Source: Thermococcus sp. 18S1
Lineage (GTDB): Archaea; Methanobacteriota_B; Thermococci; Thermococcales; Thermococcaceae
Assembly (NCBI RefSeq): GCF_012027645.1
Contig: NZ_SNUU01000001.1
Location: forward strand, 124,001-188,000
Direction of reading: 5' to 3'
Length of the DNA: 64,000 nt
Shown: piece after piece, positions 18,332 to 27,589 of the stretch
Layout of the letters: every line of letters starts with the position of its first letter
Numbering within the stretch: the first letter of the stretch is position 1
Notes under the pieces: generated by a model
The model's database searches: none
What the model was told of the DNA's origin: nothing
Seen by the model: the letters and a program-made list of their open reading frames with translations, nothing else
Position numbers and translations under genes: made by a program

Positions 18332-19069
18332 ATGGGAAGGCTCATCTCAATAGCCTCCGGCAAGGGGGGCACCGGAAAAACCACCACAACCGCGAACCTC
18401 GCCATAGCCCTCGGCAAGATGGGATACAAGGTCTGCGCCGTTGATGCGGATTTAACCATGGCAAACCTAAGTCTGGTTATGGGAATAGATGACGCTTACA
18501 CGACTATCCATGACGTCCTCTCCGGCAGGACGGATATAAACAACGCCATATACGCCACGACCTACGAGAACGTCCACGTTATTCCCGCCTCCATAGACTG
18601 GGAGCACGTCATCCGGGCGGACCCAAGGAAGCTTCCCGAAACCATAAAACCCCTCAAAAAGAGCTTTGATTTCGTGATAATCGACTCCCCCGCGGGGCTC
18701 CAGATGGACGCCATGAACGCGATGATGAGCGGGGAGGAGGTTCTTCTCGTAACGAACCCGGAGATATCCTGCATCACTGACACGATGAAGGTAGGAATGG
18801 TTCTCAAAAAAGCCGGCCTTGTGGTTCTGGGCTTCGTGCTCAACCGCTACGGCAGGAGCGATAACGACATCCCGCCCGACGTGGCGGAGGAGGTCATGGA
18901 GATTCCCCTGCTGGCGGTTATTCCGGAGGACCCACCGGTAAGAGAAGCAACGCTTGAGGGCGTTCCAGTCGTCGAGTACAGGCCGAACTCGGCCGGTGCC
19001 CGGGCATTCATGGAGCTGGCGGAGAGGATAACCAGGATAGCCGGCCTCAAGGCAAAGGTGATGGGATGA
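18332..19069 (+). CDS. MinD/ParA-type ATPase
   Basis: 245 residues. Deviant Walker A SGKGGTGKTTTTANL at 10-24, switch I DADLTMANLS and switch II FVIIDSPAGLQ identify a MinD-like positioning ATPase; the C-terminal helix (ELAERITRIAGLKAKV) may be amphipathic and membrane-binding as in MinD. ATG at 18332 follows GGTGGG; an ATG at 18320 is in frame but lacks a ribosome site. TATA region about 18292-18303. It overlaps the GPN-loop GTPase gene by 4 bases. No MinC or MinE is present, as expected for archaea. Confidence 0.92.
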   Translation: MGRLISIASGKGGTGKTTTTANLAIALGKMGYKVCAVDADLTMANLSLVMGIDDAYTTIHDVLSGRTDINNAIYATTYENVHVIPASIDWEHVIRADPRKLPETIKPLKKSFDFVIIDSPAGLQMDAMNAMMSGEEVLLVTNPEISCITDTMKVGMVLKKAGLVVLGFVLNRYGRSDNDIPPDVAEEVMEIPLLAVIPEDPPVREATLEGVPVVEYRPNSAGARAFMELAERITRIAGLKAKVMG

Positions 19070-19809
19070 TTCTAACTTTCATAGGCACCGCCGGAAGCGG
19101 AAAAACAACACTGAGCGGAGCCTTCGGACGTTACCTTGAGGAAAGCGGCTATTCTGTGGGCTACGTTAACCTGGATACCGGTGTTGGAGACCTTCCCTAT
19201 CCTCCAGATGTCGATGTGAGGGACGACGTTACCGCATGGGAAATAATGGAGGAGGGCTACGGGCCCAACGGCGCGATAGTGGAGAGTTACGACAGGCTTC
19301 TCCAGAAGGCGGATGCGTACGTTTCCGGAATAACAAAGCTCGCGGAGGAGAGGGACTACGTTATCATTGACACCCCCGGGCAGATGGAGACCTTTCTTTT
19401 CCATGAGTTTGGTGTTAGACTGATGGAGGGCCTGCCCAGCCCCCTAACGGTTTACCTCTTCAGTCCAGACATTCTGAAGAGGCCCGCGGATTTCTGCTTC
19501 GCGCGCTTCTTCAGTCTGATGGTAGACCTCCGGATCGGCACCACCACGGTTCCAGCGCTCAGCAAGGTCGACACCGTCGAGAACCTGGACCGCTACCGGA
19601 GGTTCCTCGACGACATCGATTACCTCACCTCCCGCCTGAAGCTCGAGCCGTCCACCCAGGGGCTCCTGGCGTACAGGATGTGCTCATCCCTGCCGGAGCT
19701 CGCCCCGCCAACGAGGGTCCTCTACCTCTCGGCAATGACCGGTGAAGGCTTCGATGAGCTCGAAACTCTGGCCTATGAGCATTACTGCACCTGCGGGGAC
19801 CTGACATAG
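19066..19809 (+). CDS. GPN-loop GTPase
   Basis: 247 residues. Walker A GTAGSGKTT at 7-15 and the diagnostic Gly-Pro-Asn insertion (GPNGAIVESYDRL) place it in the GPN family, homologous to the crystallised Pyrococcus abyssi PAB0955. TPGQMETFLFHEFG is the switch II region and SKVDTV the guanine-recognition motif. Eukaryotic relatives help assemble and import RNA polymerase II; the archaeal role is not settled. Starts within the stop of the MinD-like gene (ATGA), so coupled translation is likely. Confidence 0.94.
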   Translation: MILTFIGTAGSGKTTLSGAFGRYLEESGYSVGYVNLDTGVGDLPYPPDVDVRDDVTAWEIMEEGYGPNGAIVESYDRLLQKADAYVSGITKLAEERDYVIIDTPGQMETFLFHEFGVRLMEGLPSPLTVYLFSPDILKRPADFCFARFFSLMVDLRIGTTTVPALSKVDTVENLDRYRRFLDDIDYLTSRLKLEPSTQGLLAYRMCSSLPELAPPTRVLYLSAMTGEGFDELETLAYEHYCTCGDLT

Positions 19810-19931
19810 TTCACCCATCCGGTGCAAATTTGGACGGATGTTCAGAATTTCCGGCCGTTTCCTATCACTATCCCACCTCGAAAGCGGGAAGTCTTTTCTT
19901 AACGACGACCAACTTCCAGCGGTGGGAGAGC

Positions 19932-21374
19932 ATGTGCCTTGTGGCGGGTGGACTCGGTTCAAATCTCAGGGACAGGTTCATCGTTATGATAAACGCCGGA
20001 AAGCACAGGGGAGAGGACAGCTTCGGCGTCTGGACGGACGAGGGAGTACTGAAATCGAGCGACTTCTCAAAGGTTCCCGAAATGCCCGACGGGAAGATAG
20101 GTCTCATACAGTGCAGGCTCGCCATGACTGGCTCCCTGGGCTTTACCCAGCCCTTCGTCAATGAGCTGGCCCTCGTCCACAACGGCGAGATATACAACCA
20201 CCGCGAGCTGAGGGCGTGGCTGGAGGGAAGAGGGGTATCCTTCGAGACGGACGTGGACAGCGAGGTAATCCTCAGGCTCATCGAGTTCTTCCTCGACCGC
20301 GGGCTGGACGCCTTCGAGGCGGTTCGGAAGGCGATGCTGATGATGGAGGGGGACTACGCCGTGGCCTTCTCGGACGGCGAGAGGATTCACCTCTTCCGCG
20401 ACCCGCTGGGTGTAAGGCCGCTGTACCGCTCCCCTGAGGGATTCTTCGCGAGCGAGAAAAAGGTGCTGTGGGCCATTGGGCAGGAGGCCATTCCTGTAGG
20501 GCCCGGTGAGCTGGTCACGATTTCGAGGGATGGGGTTGAAGTCAGAAAAGCCCTCCGGCTGGAAGAGCTGAGGAGAAAGCCCCTCGACCCGGAGAGGGCG
20601 GTTAAGGCCATCGGCAGGGCCCTGACCTGCTCCGTCCGCCACAGGGTGGGTAAGAAAACCGGGGTTCTCTTCTCCGGGGGACTGGACAGCTCCCTCGTTG
20701 CTCTCATCGCCTCGGAGTACTCCGACGTCGTTCTCTACACCGCGGGGATGGAGGGAAGCCCCGACATCGAATGGGCCAGAAGGGCCGCGGATAAGCTCGG
20801 CCTGGAGCTCAGGGAGTACGTCTTCGACCTGGACGATGTGAGGGAGGCGGTTCCAAGGGTTGCCTTCGCGATAGAGGAGCCGAACCCCATGAACCTGGCC
20901 ATCGGGATACCCCTGTACTTCGCCACGCGGCTCGCGAGGGACGACGGCGTCAAGGTTCTCCTGAGCGGGCAGGGGGCGGATGAGCTCTTCGGCGGCTATG
21001 CGAAGTACCTGGAGAGGCCCGAGCTCATGGAGGAGGACCTTAGGGGGCTGGGCGAGAGGAACCTCGCCAGGGACGACAAGATAGCCATGCTGAACTCGGT
21101 GGAGGGTCGCTTCCCCTTCCTGAGCCTGTCCGTCGTCTCCGCGGCGATCAACACCCCGCTCGACGCGAAGATATCCGGGGGCGTGAGGAAGGCAGTTCTG
21201 AGAAAAGCGGCGCTGGAGCTGGGTCTGCCCGAGGAGATTGCCATGAGGGAAAAGAAGGCGGCCCAGTACGGCAGCGGTTCCCAAAAGCTCCTGGAGAAGC
21301 TTGCAAAGAGCGAGGGCCTGGGACTGAGGGAATACGCGGAGAAAGTCTTCAGGGAGATTTTTAAACGGGAATAA
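19932..21374 (+). CDS. asnB: Asparagine synthetase, glutamine-hydrolysing
   Basis: 480 residues. The ATG at 19932 puts the catalytic Cys at position 2 (MCLVAGG), as class II glutamine amidotransferases require, and GGTGGGAG precedes it. Glutaminase motifs include SFGVWTD, RLAMTG and LVHNGEIYNH; the synthetase half has the PP-loop LFSGGLDSSLVAL and, later, LLSGQGADELFGGY. It makes asparagine from aspartate, glutamine and ATP. It is shorter than bacterial AsnB (about 550), matching the compact archaeal form. A hairpin with a T-run follows the stop. Confidence 0.94.
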   Translation: MCLVAGGLGSNLRDRFIVMINAGKHRGEDSFGVWTDEGVLKSSDFSKVPEMPDGKIGLIQCRLAMTGSLGFTQPFVNELALVHNGEIYNHRELRAWLEGRGVSFETDVDSEVILRLIEFFLDRGLDAFEAVRKAMLMMEGDYAVAFSDGERIHLFRDPLGVRPLYRSPEGFFASEKKVLWAIGQEAIPVGPGELVTISRDGVEVRKALRLEELRRKPLDPERAVKAIGRALTCSVRHRVGKKTGVLFSGGLDSSLVALIASEYSDVVLYTAGMEGSPDIEWARRAADKLGLELREYVFDLDDVREAVPRVAFAIEEPNPMNLAIGIPLYFATRLARDDGVKVLLSGQGADELFGGYAKYLERPELMEEDLRGLGERNLARDDKIAMLNSVEGRFPFLSLSVVSAAINTPLDAKISGGVRKAVLRKAALELGLPEEIAMREKKAAQYGSGSQKLLEKLAKSEGLGLREYAEKVFREIFKRE

Positions 21375-21402
21375 ACGTTCCTGAACGTTCTTTAATAGTC
21401 CC

Positions 21403-21431
21403 GCCCCAAATGGGGCACCTCCACGTTTTTT
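21403..21431 (+). terminator. Hairpin plus T-run after asnB
   Basis: GCCCC-AAAT-GGGGC (21403-21416) is a perfect 5-bp stem, followed ten bases on by a run of six T (21426-21431). Position is 29 bases after the asnB stop. Archaeal termination needs mainly the T-run; the hairpin may help. Just upstream, AACGTTC is repeated twice with three bases between (21374-21390). Confidence 0.6.
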
Positions 21432-21516
21432 CCTGCCAGCGGGGCTAACACTGCCGAACGGTTTCGTGAAAAAGGCTTAAATAGGCCCTTTTCCAACGGT
21501 AAACTGGTGAGAGAAC

Positions 21517-22737
21517 GTGGAGCTGAAAAAACCGGCAGTCATTTTCATCGGGCTCATCTTCATACTGGCCGTCATCCCGGGGGGAGGCGTCGGGTACGCG
21601 TCCGCCGCGAATCAGGGCATCGTTATCCTCGTGACGGACAACGAGGCCGACGAGGCGCTGGCGTACAGCGTGGCCGCCCTGCTTGGTGCCAGGGTTATCG
21701 TGAGTCCCTGGGGAACGTACAGCCCTGAGGTCAGCGCGGAGATTCTCAGCGAGGAGCCGGAGAGGGTGATAATAATCGGCGGACCCGTCGCAATCACCGA
21801 GGACTACACGGGCGACCTGGACGACTTTGGAATCCCCTACGAGCGCTGGTACGGGGAGACGAGGTACGAGACAAATCTGGCCGTGATAGAGGGGCTGAAG
21901 AAGGAGTTCCCGGAGGCTTTCGCGGACATCGGGACCGTGGTAATCGCCAACGGCAGGGACGGACTCGCGCTGAGGGAGTACACCAGGACGGTCAAAATCG
22001 GACCCTCCGGGACGCATGGAAGGCTCATCATCCTGACGGACGACGGGAAAACCAACGAGACCCTCGAGGCGCTGGCAAAGTTCAGCGGATTAAAGGGAGT
22101 CGTGTACATGACAACGTCGGACGGGGGAGAGCCCCTCTTCCCACTGAACCAGGGAAAGGTTCTGGGATTTGCCCGGGAGCGCTTCGGAAACGACATAGGC
22201 ACCGAGGAGAAAGTGACCTCGCCGGGGCCAAGGGACACCCTTGAGGTTCTCACGGCCGTTCAGAACAAGACGAACCGGGCGGAGAAGCTGCTCGACGGCC
22301 TTCAGATACCCGCCGCCAGAAGGAAGCTCGAAGCCGCCAGGGGGCTGCTCGAGGAGGCGTGGAGTGCGTACAACGCAGGCGACTACTCCAGGGCGTACCT
22401 GCTGGCAGTACGTGCGGGGGGAGAGGCGGATTTTGTGATAGCGAGAACGTACGTGGAGATAAGAACCGTGTACCAGGGTTCGGCGGCGGTGAGGCTCCAG
22501 AGAAGGCTTTCACAGCTCGAGGTCATGGTAAACGTCCTCAGGGAAAAGGGCTACGATGTGGACGAGATAGAAAGCCTGCTCCAGCAGGCGGAGGATGCCC
22601 TCCAGAGGGGGAATTATTCCGAGGTAATCAACGACCTCATACCCCGTATAAAGGAGATGCTGGCAGAAAAAACCGTCTGGAGGCACGGCATGCCCCATCT
22701 GCCCAGCCCAGGGGGACGGGACAGGGGCAGACCATAA
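21517..22737 (+). CDS. Secreted protein with cell-wall-binding repeat 2-like domain
   Basis: 406 residues from a GTG with GGTGAGA upstream and a TATA-like GCTTAAATAG at 21475-21484. A signal peptide covers about 6-29 (AVIFIGLIFILAVIPGGG). Residues about 30-220 resemble the CW_binding_2 domain (VILVTDNEADEALAYSVAAL, VIIIGGP, ERWYGETRYETNLAV). The C-terminal third (about 245-395) is helical with Ala-rich repeats (AARRKLEAARGLLEEAWSAYNAGDY and a related later copy LLQQAEDALQRGNYSEV). No membrane anchor follows. Probably surface-associated; substrate unknown. Confidence 0.8.
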   Translation: MELKKPAVIFIGLIFILAVIPGGGVGYASAANQGIVILVTDNEADEALAYSVAALLGARVIVSPWGTYSPEVSAEILSEEPERVIIIGGPVAITEDYTGDLDDFGIPYERWYGETRYETNLAVIEGLKKEFPEAFADIGTVVIANGRDGLALREYTRTVKIGPSGTHGRLIILTDDGKTNETLEALAKFSGLKGVVYMTTSDGGEPLFPLNQGKVLGFARERFGNDIGTEEKVTSPGPRDTLEVLTAVQNKTNRAEKLLDGLQIPAARRKLEAARGLLEEAWSAYNAGDYSRAYLLAVRAGGEADFVIARTYVEIRTVYQGSAAVRLQRRLSQLEVMVNVLREKGYDVDEIESLLQQAEDALQRGNYSEVINDLIPRIKEMLAEKTVWRHGMPHLPSPGGRDRGRP

Positions 22738-22775
22738 GTCTTTTTAACGCCTCCCCTCCATTCTTCCCGGTCAAA

Positions 22776-23822
22776 ATGAGGATTCTAATGATCGGTCACT
22801 ATCCCCCGCACTCCGGCGGCGTTGCCAACCACCTCGATAGCCTTGTGAGAGAGCTCAGAAAACGCCATGAGGTTCACGTTCTGACCTATGGGCCAGTTGA
22901 GCCGAGGGAGTTCGAGCGGGAGTTCGTCCACCAGGTCAAGGTCCCTCCGATTTACGGACTGAGGGGGACGAGCTTCGCCTTTCTGGGTTCCAGGAAAATC
23001 GTCCGACTCCACAGGGAGCTGGGGTTCGATTTGATCCACGCTCATTTCGTTGGAACGACCAGCTTCGCGGGTGTTCTCGCGAAGGAGAAAACCGACCTTC
23101 CCCTCGTCGTCACGGCCCACGGAAGCGACATGGAGCACACAGCAAAGCTGACCCTCGGGAGGTTCTACGTGAAAAAAACCCTCGCCAAGGCGGACGCGGT
23201 GATAGCTGTCAGCCACTGGCTGGCGAGGAAGGCACTGGCCCTCGGGGCGGGGCGAGTGAGCGTCATACCCAACGGGGTGCGTGAACTCGAAGGGGCAGGA
23301 GAACCGGAGAACGGGAGGAGATACATCACGTTCATCGGCGCCCTCCGCGAATACAAAAGCCCGGGGACTTTCATAGAGCTGGCGAGGGCCCTTCCTGAGA
23401 GGGAGTTTCTTGTGGTGGGTGACGGTCCGCTCAGGAGGAGTCTGGAAGGGAGTGCGCCAGAAAACGTGAGGTTCCTCGGGTACAGGCGTGACGTCGGAAA
23501 GATTCTGTCGGAAAGCGTTCTCCTCGTCCTGCCATCCAGGAGGGAGGGCTTTGGCCTCGTCGTCATAGAGGCCAACAGCCTGGGCGTCCCGGCGGTGGGC
23601 AGGCGCGTAAGCGCGGTTCCCGAGCTGATCAGAGCTGGGAAGAACGGACTCACTTTCGAAACGTTCGATGAGCTCGTTGAGGCTGTAAGGATTCTCACCG
23701 AGCCAAAAAAGAACCGGAAAGCGGGGGCCGTTGCGAAGAGTGTCGCGGAGCTCTACTCGTGGGAGGCCGTCGCGGCGGCGGTCGAGGGGGTGTACTCCTC
23801 GGTGGTTGGGCAACGTTTTTAA
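22776..23822 (+). CDS. Glycosyltransferase family 4
   Basis: 348 residues. N-terminal MIGHYPPHSGGVANHLDSL is the GT4 donor/acceptor loop motif; middle VVTAHGSDMEH; C-terminal VLPSRREGFGLVVIEANSLGVPAV contains the EX7E nucleotide-sugar binding motif of GT-B retaining enzymes. ATG at 22776 directly begins the Rossmann strand MRILMIGHY and lies about 35 bases after a TTTTTAA TATA-like sequence. The acceptor is not evident; the neighbouring secreted protein and lack of a glycan cluster give no further clue. Confidence 0.9.
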   Translation: MRILMIGHYPPHSGGVANHLDSLVRELRKRHEVHVLTYGPVEPREFEREFVHQVKVPPIYGLRGTSFAFLGSRKIVRLHRELGFDLIHAHFVGTTSFAGVLAKEKTDLPLVVTAHGSDMEHTAKLTLGRFYVKKTLAKADAVIAVSHWLARKALALGAGRVSVIPNGVRELEGAGEPENGRRYITFIGALREYKSPGTFIELARALPEREFLVVGDGPLRRSLEGSAPENVRFLGYRRDVGKILSESVLLVLPSRREGFGLVVIEANSLGVPAVGRRVSAVPELIRAGKNGLTFETFDELVEAVRILTEPKKNRKAGAVAKSVAELYSWEAVAAAVEGVYSSVVGQRF

Positions 23823-23857
23823 CTGCCCCGACTCCGTGAAGGCTGAGGGGTGAGAGC

Positions 23858-24877
23858 ATGACGGTAGTAATCAACATGCGAGACGGAGTGGATGAGAGGG
23901 GCATAAAGATAGCCGCAAGGTTCATACTGGAGGGGAAGCTGGTTGCGTTTCCAACCGAGACCGTTTACGGCCTCGGTGCGGACGCCCTGAACGCCCGGGC
24001 AGTAAAGAGAATATTCGAGGCCAAGGGCAGGCCGGCGGACAACCCGCTCATCGTTCACATAGCTGATTTCAGCGACCTGGGGCGGCTCGCGAGGGATGTT
24101 CCCCGTGAGGCAAGGCTCCTCGCCGAGAGGTTCTGGCCGGGCCCCCTGACGATGGTCCTGCCGAGGAACGAAAACGTCCCGGACGTCACCACCGGCGGCC
24201 TCGACACCGTGGCCGTCAGAATGCCGGCGCACCCCATAGCGCTCGCGCTTATAAGAGCGAGCACCCCCGTGGCGGCACCCTCCGCGAACATAAGCGGAAA
24301 ACCGAGCCCCACCCTGGCGGAGCACGTTATAGACGACTTCTACGGCAGGATAGAGTGCATAATCGACGGCGGCGAGACTAAGATTGGGGTGGAATCAACG
24401 GTGATAGACCTCAGCTCGGAGAGGCCGACCCTGCTGAGGCCCGGCGGCCTTCCACTGGAAGAGATCGAGAAGGTCATCGGAGGGGTAGAAATACATCCGG
24501 CGGTCAGGGGCAAGCTCGTGGACGTCGCCCGCTCCCCCGGGATGAAGTACAAGCACTACTCGCCAAACGCCCAGGTTATAGTGGTCGAGGGGAAGAGGGA
24601 GAACGTGAGGCGTAAGATAGCCGAGCTGGTGCACGAGTACCGCGCCGACGGCCTCACCGTTGGGGTGATGGCAACGGAGGAGTACGACGCGGACGAGTTC
24701 TTCCACCTGGGAAGTACCGAAGAGGAAGTGGCGAGGAACCTCTTTAGGGCGCTCAGGGAGCTGGATAAACGCGGTGTGGACGTTATAATCGCGGAGGGAA
24801 TCGAGGAGAGGGGACTGGGATTTGCGGTGATGAACAGACTGAGAAAGGCAGCGGGGTACAGAATAGTCTGGGCATAG
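23858..24877 (+). CDS. sua5: Threonylcarbamoyl-AMP synthase (Sua5/YrdC)
   Basis: 339 residues; makes threonylcarbamoyl-AMP from threonine, bicarbonate and ATP for the t6A modification at position 37 of ANN-decoding tRNAs. YrdC domain: FPTETVYGLGADALN, KGRPADNPLIVHI, PLTMVLPR, VAVRMPAHPIA and APSANISGKPSPT. A Sua5-specific C-terminal domain follows (about 220-339) after the linker with SPGMKYKHYSP. Length and two-domain layout are those of archaeal Sua5. GGGGTGAGAGC precedes the ATG. Confidence 0.96.
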   Translation: MTVVINMRDGVDERGIKIAARFILEGKLVAFPTETVYGLGADALNARAVKRIFEAKGRPADNPLIVHIADFSDLGRLARDVPREARLLAERFWPGPLTMVLPRNENVPDVTTGGLDTVAVRMPAHPIALALIRASTPVAAPSANISGKPSPTLAEHVIDDFYGRIECIIDGGETKIGVESTVIDLSSERPTLLRPGGLPLEEIEKVIGGVEIHPAVRGKLVDVARSPGMKYKHYSPNAQVIVVEGKRENVRRKIAELVHEYRADGLTVGVMATEEYDADEFFHLGSTEEEVARNLFRALRELDKRGVDVIIAEGIEERGLGFAVMNRLRKAAGYRIVWA

Positions 24878-24960
24878 ACAACGCTTAAATATCTGGAGGG
24901 TCAAGATTTAGGCAACCGTCAGGACTTGAATCATATGGGGTGAGAAATTTGGTGGGTAGC

Positions 24961-26127
24961 ATGGGGCTGGAAGGGCCAGAGGACCTTGAACAGCTCGCCA
25001 TCAAAAAAATCAACGGCGGCCAGGTGAAAGAGGGACTAAAACTCATGCTGCGGGCCGCGAAGGGATATGAGGAGGCCGGAATGAGTGAGGACGCGGCCAG
25101 ACTGTACAAATACCTCGGTTACGTTCTTCTGGAGAGAACGAAGTCGGTTGAAAAGGCCCGGCCCTCTCTTCTGAAGAGCGCCTATCTGTATCTCGACCTT
25201 ATAGATGGTGAGATATCCAGACCAGAGGTTGATGTCGATGTTCTCGACGAGTACTGCTTCAGTGTCCTTGAGATATTCGCCACACTGGACGACCGCAAGA
25301 GCCTGACGAAGTACGCCGAGGAATTCGCCGGAATCTATGAGGACCTTGGGGCGTCCTATCAGGATAATAACGATATAGAGATGGCGATAAAAGCGTACGA
25401 ATCCGCCTACAGGTACTACAAACTGGTGGATAACATCGAGGCGTACAAGAGGATAGCCGAGACAATGATAACCCTCTACGGCCAGGTGGCAGAAAGCAGG
25501 CTGGAAAGCGGAGACATCAGAAGGGCGGCGGAAGCGTTCTACCGCCTCGCGAGCTTTATACGGGCGCTGTTCGACTACGATATACACTTCATCGAGATGA
25601 TGGACACCGCCGCCAAGAACTTCGAGAAGGCAAGCAAGATAGCGTACTCGAACGGCGACCTAGACGGCACCACCACATGCCTCGTCAAGGCCCAGTACGC
25701 GTACCTGCTGGCGAGAAACTTCAACAGAGCCAAGCTAATCGGTCTCAACACTGCCAGAATACTCTACCAGGTTATAAGCGCTCACCGCTCCAGAGGCGAC
25801 GAAGATATGGCCACGGAAAAGCTTCTGGAACTGACAGAGGCCCTCATGGGAATAGGGAAGCTCGACGAGGCAATGGGGACTTACAAGAGCGCCCTTGAGG
25901 CCAAGAGCAGTATGGAGTTCAGGGTGCGCGTGAGGCTCGCCGCACTCAAGCAGTTCGCCGCGCTAAACAGCCGCGGGGATGTGCTGGAAGACATCGAGAA
26001 CATAGAATACTACACGGGTAGAGGGAAGTACACGAAGGCCCTGGAACTGGGAGAGAACGCCATGAAGAGGGATGGACTCGTTGAGATTCTGGAGAAGATC
26101 CACGCGGCCGAAGGCGTCTATCGCTAA
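24961..26127 (+). CDS. TPR-like helical repeat protein
   Basis: 388 residues, all-helical with tetratricopeptide-like pairs (LMLRAAKGYEEAGMSEDAARLY, MAIKAYESAYRYYKL, DIRRAAEAFYRLASFI, KLDEAMGTYKSALEA, KYTKALELGENAMKR). Such scaffolds bind other proteins; no catalytic motif is visible. ATG at 24961 chosen with GGTGGG just upstream; a GTG at 24940 is in frame. Promoter TATA CTTAAATATC at about 24885-24894. Resembles SNAP-like or soluble TPR proteins seen in Thermococcales, but partner unknown. Confidence 0.8.
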   Translation: MGLEGPEDLEQLAIKKINGGQVKEGLKLMLRAAKGYEEAGMSEDAARLYKYLGYVLLERTKSVEKARPSLLKSAYLYLDLIDGEISRPEVDVDVLDEYCFSVLEIFATLDDRKSLTKYAEEFAGIYEDLGASYQDNNDIEMAIKAYESAYRYYKLVDNIEAYKRIAETMITLYGQVAESRLESGDIRRAAEAFYRLASFIRALFDYDIHFIEMMDTAAKNFEKASKIAYSNGDLDGTTTCLVKAQYAYLLARNFNRAKLIGLNTARILYQVISAHRSRGDEDMATEKLLELTEALMGIGKLDEAMGTYKSALEAKSSMEFRVRVRLAALKQFAALNSRGDVLEDIENIEYYTGRGKYTKALELGENAMKRDGLVEILEKIHAAEGVYR

Positions 26128-26169
26128 CTCCTGAAATAGAATGGTAGGAATCAGAGAAGTAAAAAGAGG

Positions 26170-26589
26170 TCAGGACTTGACCTCGACCCTAGGAATGGGT
26201 ATGTGGTACGGCAGGCGCATCTCCTTCGCGAGGAGCATCAGCATCGGGGAGATTTCCTTGGTTATGAAGTTGACGACCTCCGCGAAGGTTATGGGGTCTA
26301 TCTTCTTCTCATCCTCCCAGAGATTGAGGATTTCGTCTATCTTCTCCTTCTGCGGCGGGAGGTAGAGTATGACGCCCTCGATCGCACCGTCGGCAATCTT
26401 GGGGTTGTAATCTATCTCGTACCTAAAGAGGATCTCGATACCGTTCAGCTTGCCGGTTGGGGTCCTGATCTCACCGAGGCGCATCTCCTTGACCTTCGGC
26501 GAGAGCCTGACCTCTATCTGGCCCCCGGGAACGGAAAGGGAAACCCTCTCCATTTCAACCTTGGTTATGTTGAACCCAAGCACTGGCAT
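26170..26589 (-). CDS. Conserved hypothetical protein, possibly SecB-like fold
   Basis: 139 residues, beta-rich first part with alternating strands (VEMERVSLSVPGGQIEVRLSPKVKEMRLGE, FRYEIDYNPKIADGAIEGVILYL) and a helical C-terminal half (FAEVVNFITKEISPMLMLLAKEM, PIPRV). The order of a four-stranded sheet followed by a long helix and a final PxPP-like tail recalls SecB/DUF1608-type chaperone folds, but sequence alone does not settle it. A TATA-like TTTTATATAAAC precedes the start. Divergent from the nucleotidyltransferase gene. Confidence 0.65.
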   Translation of the reverse strand: MPVLGFNITKVEMERVSLSVPGGQIEVRLSPKVKEMRLGEIRTPTGKLNGIEILFRYEIDYNPKIADGAIEGVILYLPPQKEKIDEILNLWEDEKKIDPITFAEVVNFITKEISPMLMLLAKEMRLPYHIPIPRVEVKS

Positions 26590-26670
26590 TTTCTTTCACC
26601 ACCTCGAAGTTGATGGGTTTATATAAAACGCTATCGGTAGGCCTTTAAACTTTCCCCCGAACTCCCTCAG

Positions 26671-27375
26671 ATGCCGAGGGAAAAAGTCGTCAGGGTGTGG
26701 GATGAGCGGGAAGTTGTATACCCCCCAAAGAGATGGCGCTACCTCCGAGAGAAGAGGGAGAAGGCGCTGGAGATAATGGAGCGCCTGAGCCAGTTCGATC
26801 CGCAGCTCTACGGCAGCGTCGCCCGGGGAGACGTCAGACGGGATAGCGATATAGATATCTTCATACCCTACCGGGTGCCGAGCTACCTCATCGAGCTCGC
26901 CCTTGAGGGGCTCGTGAGCAGAAGGAAGATAGTCATGGCAACCCCGTGGCACCTCATCAAGGGGGTCATCGAGATAGACGACGAAACAGCCGTCACATTT
27001 CCGTTGATAGACCCCACCGACAGGGAGCTTGAGTTCTACCGGTGGGGCGGGGCGGTTGATCTGTGGGGTGTGAAAACGAATGAGCGCGTCCCCGGCGTCA
27101 ATAAGAAGCTGATACTCATAGTCCCCACCGAGAGGGGGCACATCGAGAGGGAAGTCGTTGGGCGGGAGAGCGAGGTTGCAAAAATCCTCGGCGTGAGCAT
27201 CGACATCGTCACCGAGCGCGTCCATGTCCTGACGAGGAGGGACGCGATAGGAAGAACCGGGATCTACATCAACGAGGAAGTTCCCGACTGGATGAGCTTC
27301 GAGGAAGCGCTGAAGGTGATAGCAGACCGCGACCCGAACGTCAGGAGAAAGGTGAGGGAGCGCGGTGGGATTTAG
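26671..27375 (+). CDS. Nucleotidyltransferase-domain protein
   Basis: 234 residues. The polymerase-beta-type nucleotidyltransferase motif GSVARGDVRRDSDIDIFI (GS...DxD) lies at about 51-68, with a later acidic strand (VIEIDDETAVTFPL) supplying the third carboxylate. The middle strand set and C-terminal helical region are longer than in minimal MNT antitoxins. Probably leaderless: CCTTTAAACTT ends about 20 bases before the ATG. Substrate unknown; no HEPN partner gene is adjacent, so a MNT-HEPN toxin system is not supported. Confidence 0.83.
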   Translation: MPREKVVRVWDEREVVYPPKRWRYLREKREKALEIMERLSQFDPQLYGSVARGDVRRDSDIDIFIPYRVPSYLIELALEGLVSRRKIVMATPWHLIKGVIEIDDETAVTFPLIDPTDRELEFYRWGGAVDLWGVKTNERVPGVNKKLILIVPTERGHIEREVVGRESEVAKILGVSIDIVTERVHVLTRRDAIGRTGIYINEEVPDWMSFEEALKVIADRDPNVRRKVRERGGI

Positions 27376-27418
27376 CAACCCTTATATTGTTCGGCGAGAA
27401 GATTGATACGGTGAGAAC

Positions 27419-27589
27419 GTGGAGACCGTTAATGTAAGGGTCCCAAAGGAATTCGAGAAAAAGGTTAAGGCCTACCTTCAGAAACTCGAGAAACGAAGGG
27501 AGATTCTAAAAAAGACCGCGGGGATACTAAAAACGGAAAAATCGGCCACTGAACTTAAGGTGGAAATCTATGAAGAGCTTTATGGTTGA
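27419..27589 (+). CDS. VapB-type antitoxin
   Basis: 56 residues from a GTG with GGTGAGA upstream: METVNVRVPKEFEKKV (GTG read as Met), a ribbon-helix-helix-like strand-helix start, then a long basic helix (AYLQKLEKRREILKKTAG) and an acidic toxin-wrapping tail (ELKVEIYEELYG). It overlaps the PIN-domain gene by 20 bases, the classic antitoxin-toxin arrangement. TATA-like CTTATATTG at about 27380-27389. It neutralises the downstream toxin and likely represses the operon (family knowledge). Confidence 0.82.
   Translation: METVNVRVPKEFEKKVKAYLQKLEKRREILKKTAGILKTEKSATELKVEIYEELYG

Noticed and set aside
26671-27375. MNT-HEPN toxin-antitoxin pair
   Set aside because: The nucleotidyltransferase has the GS...DxD motif but no HEPN gene is next to it, and it is longer than minimal MNT proteins.
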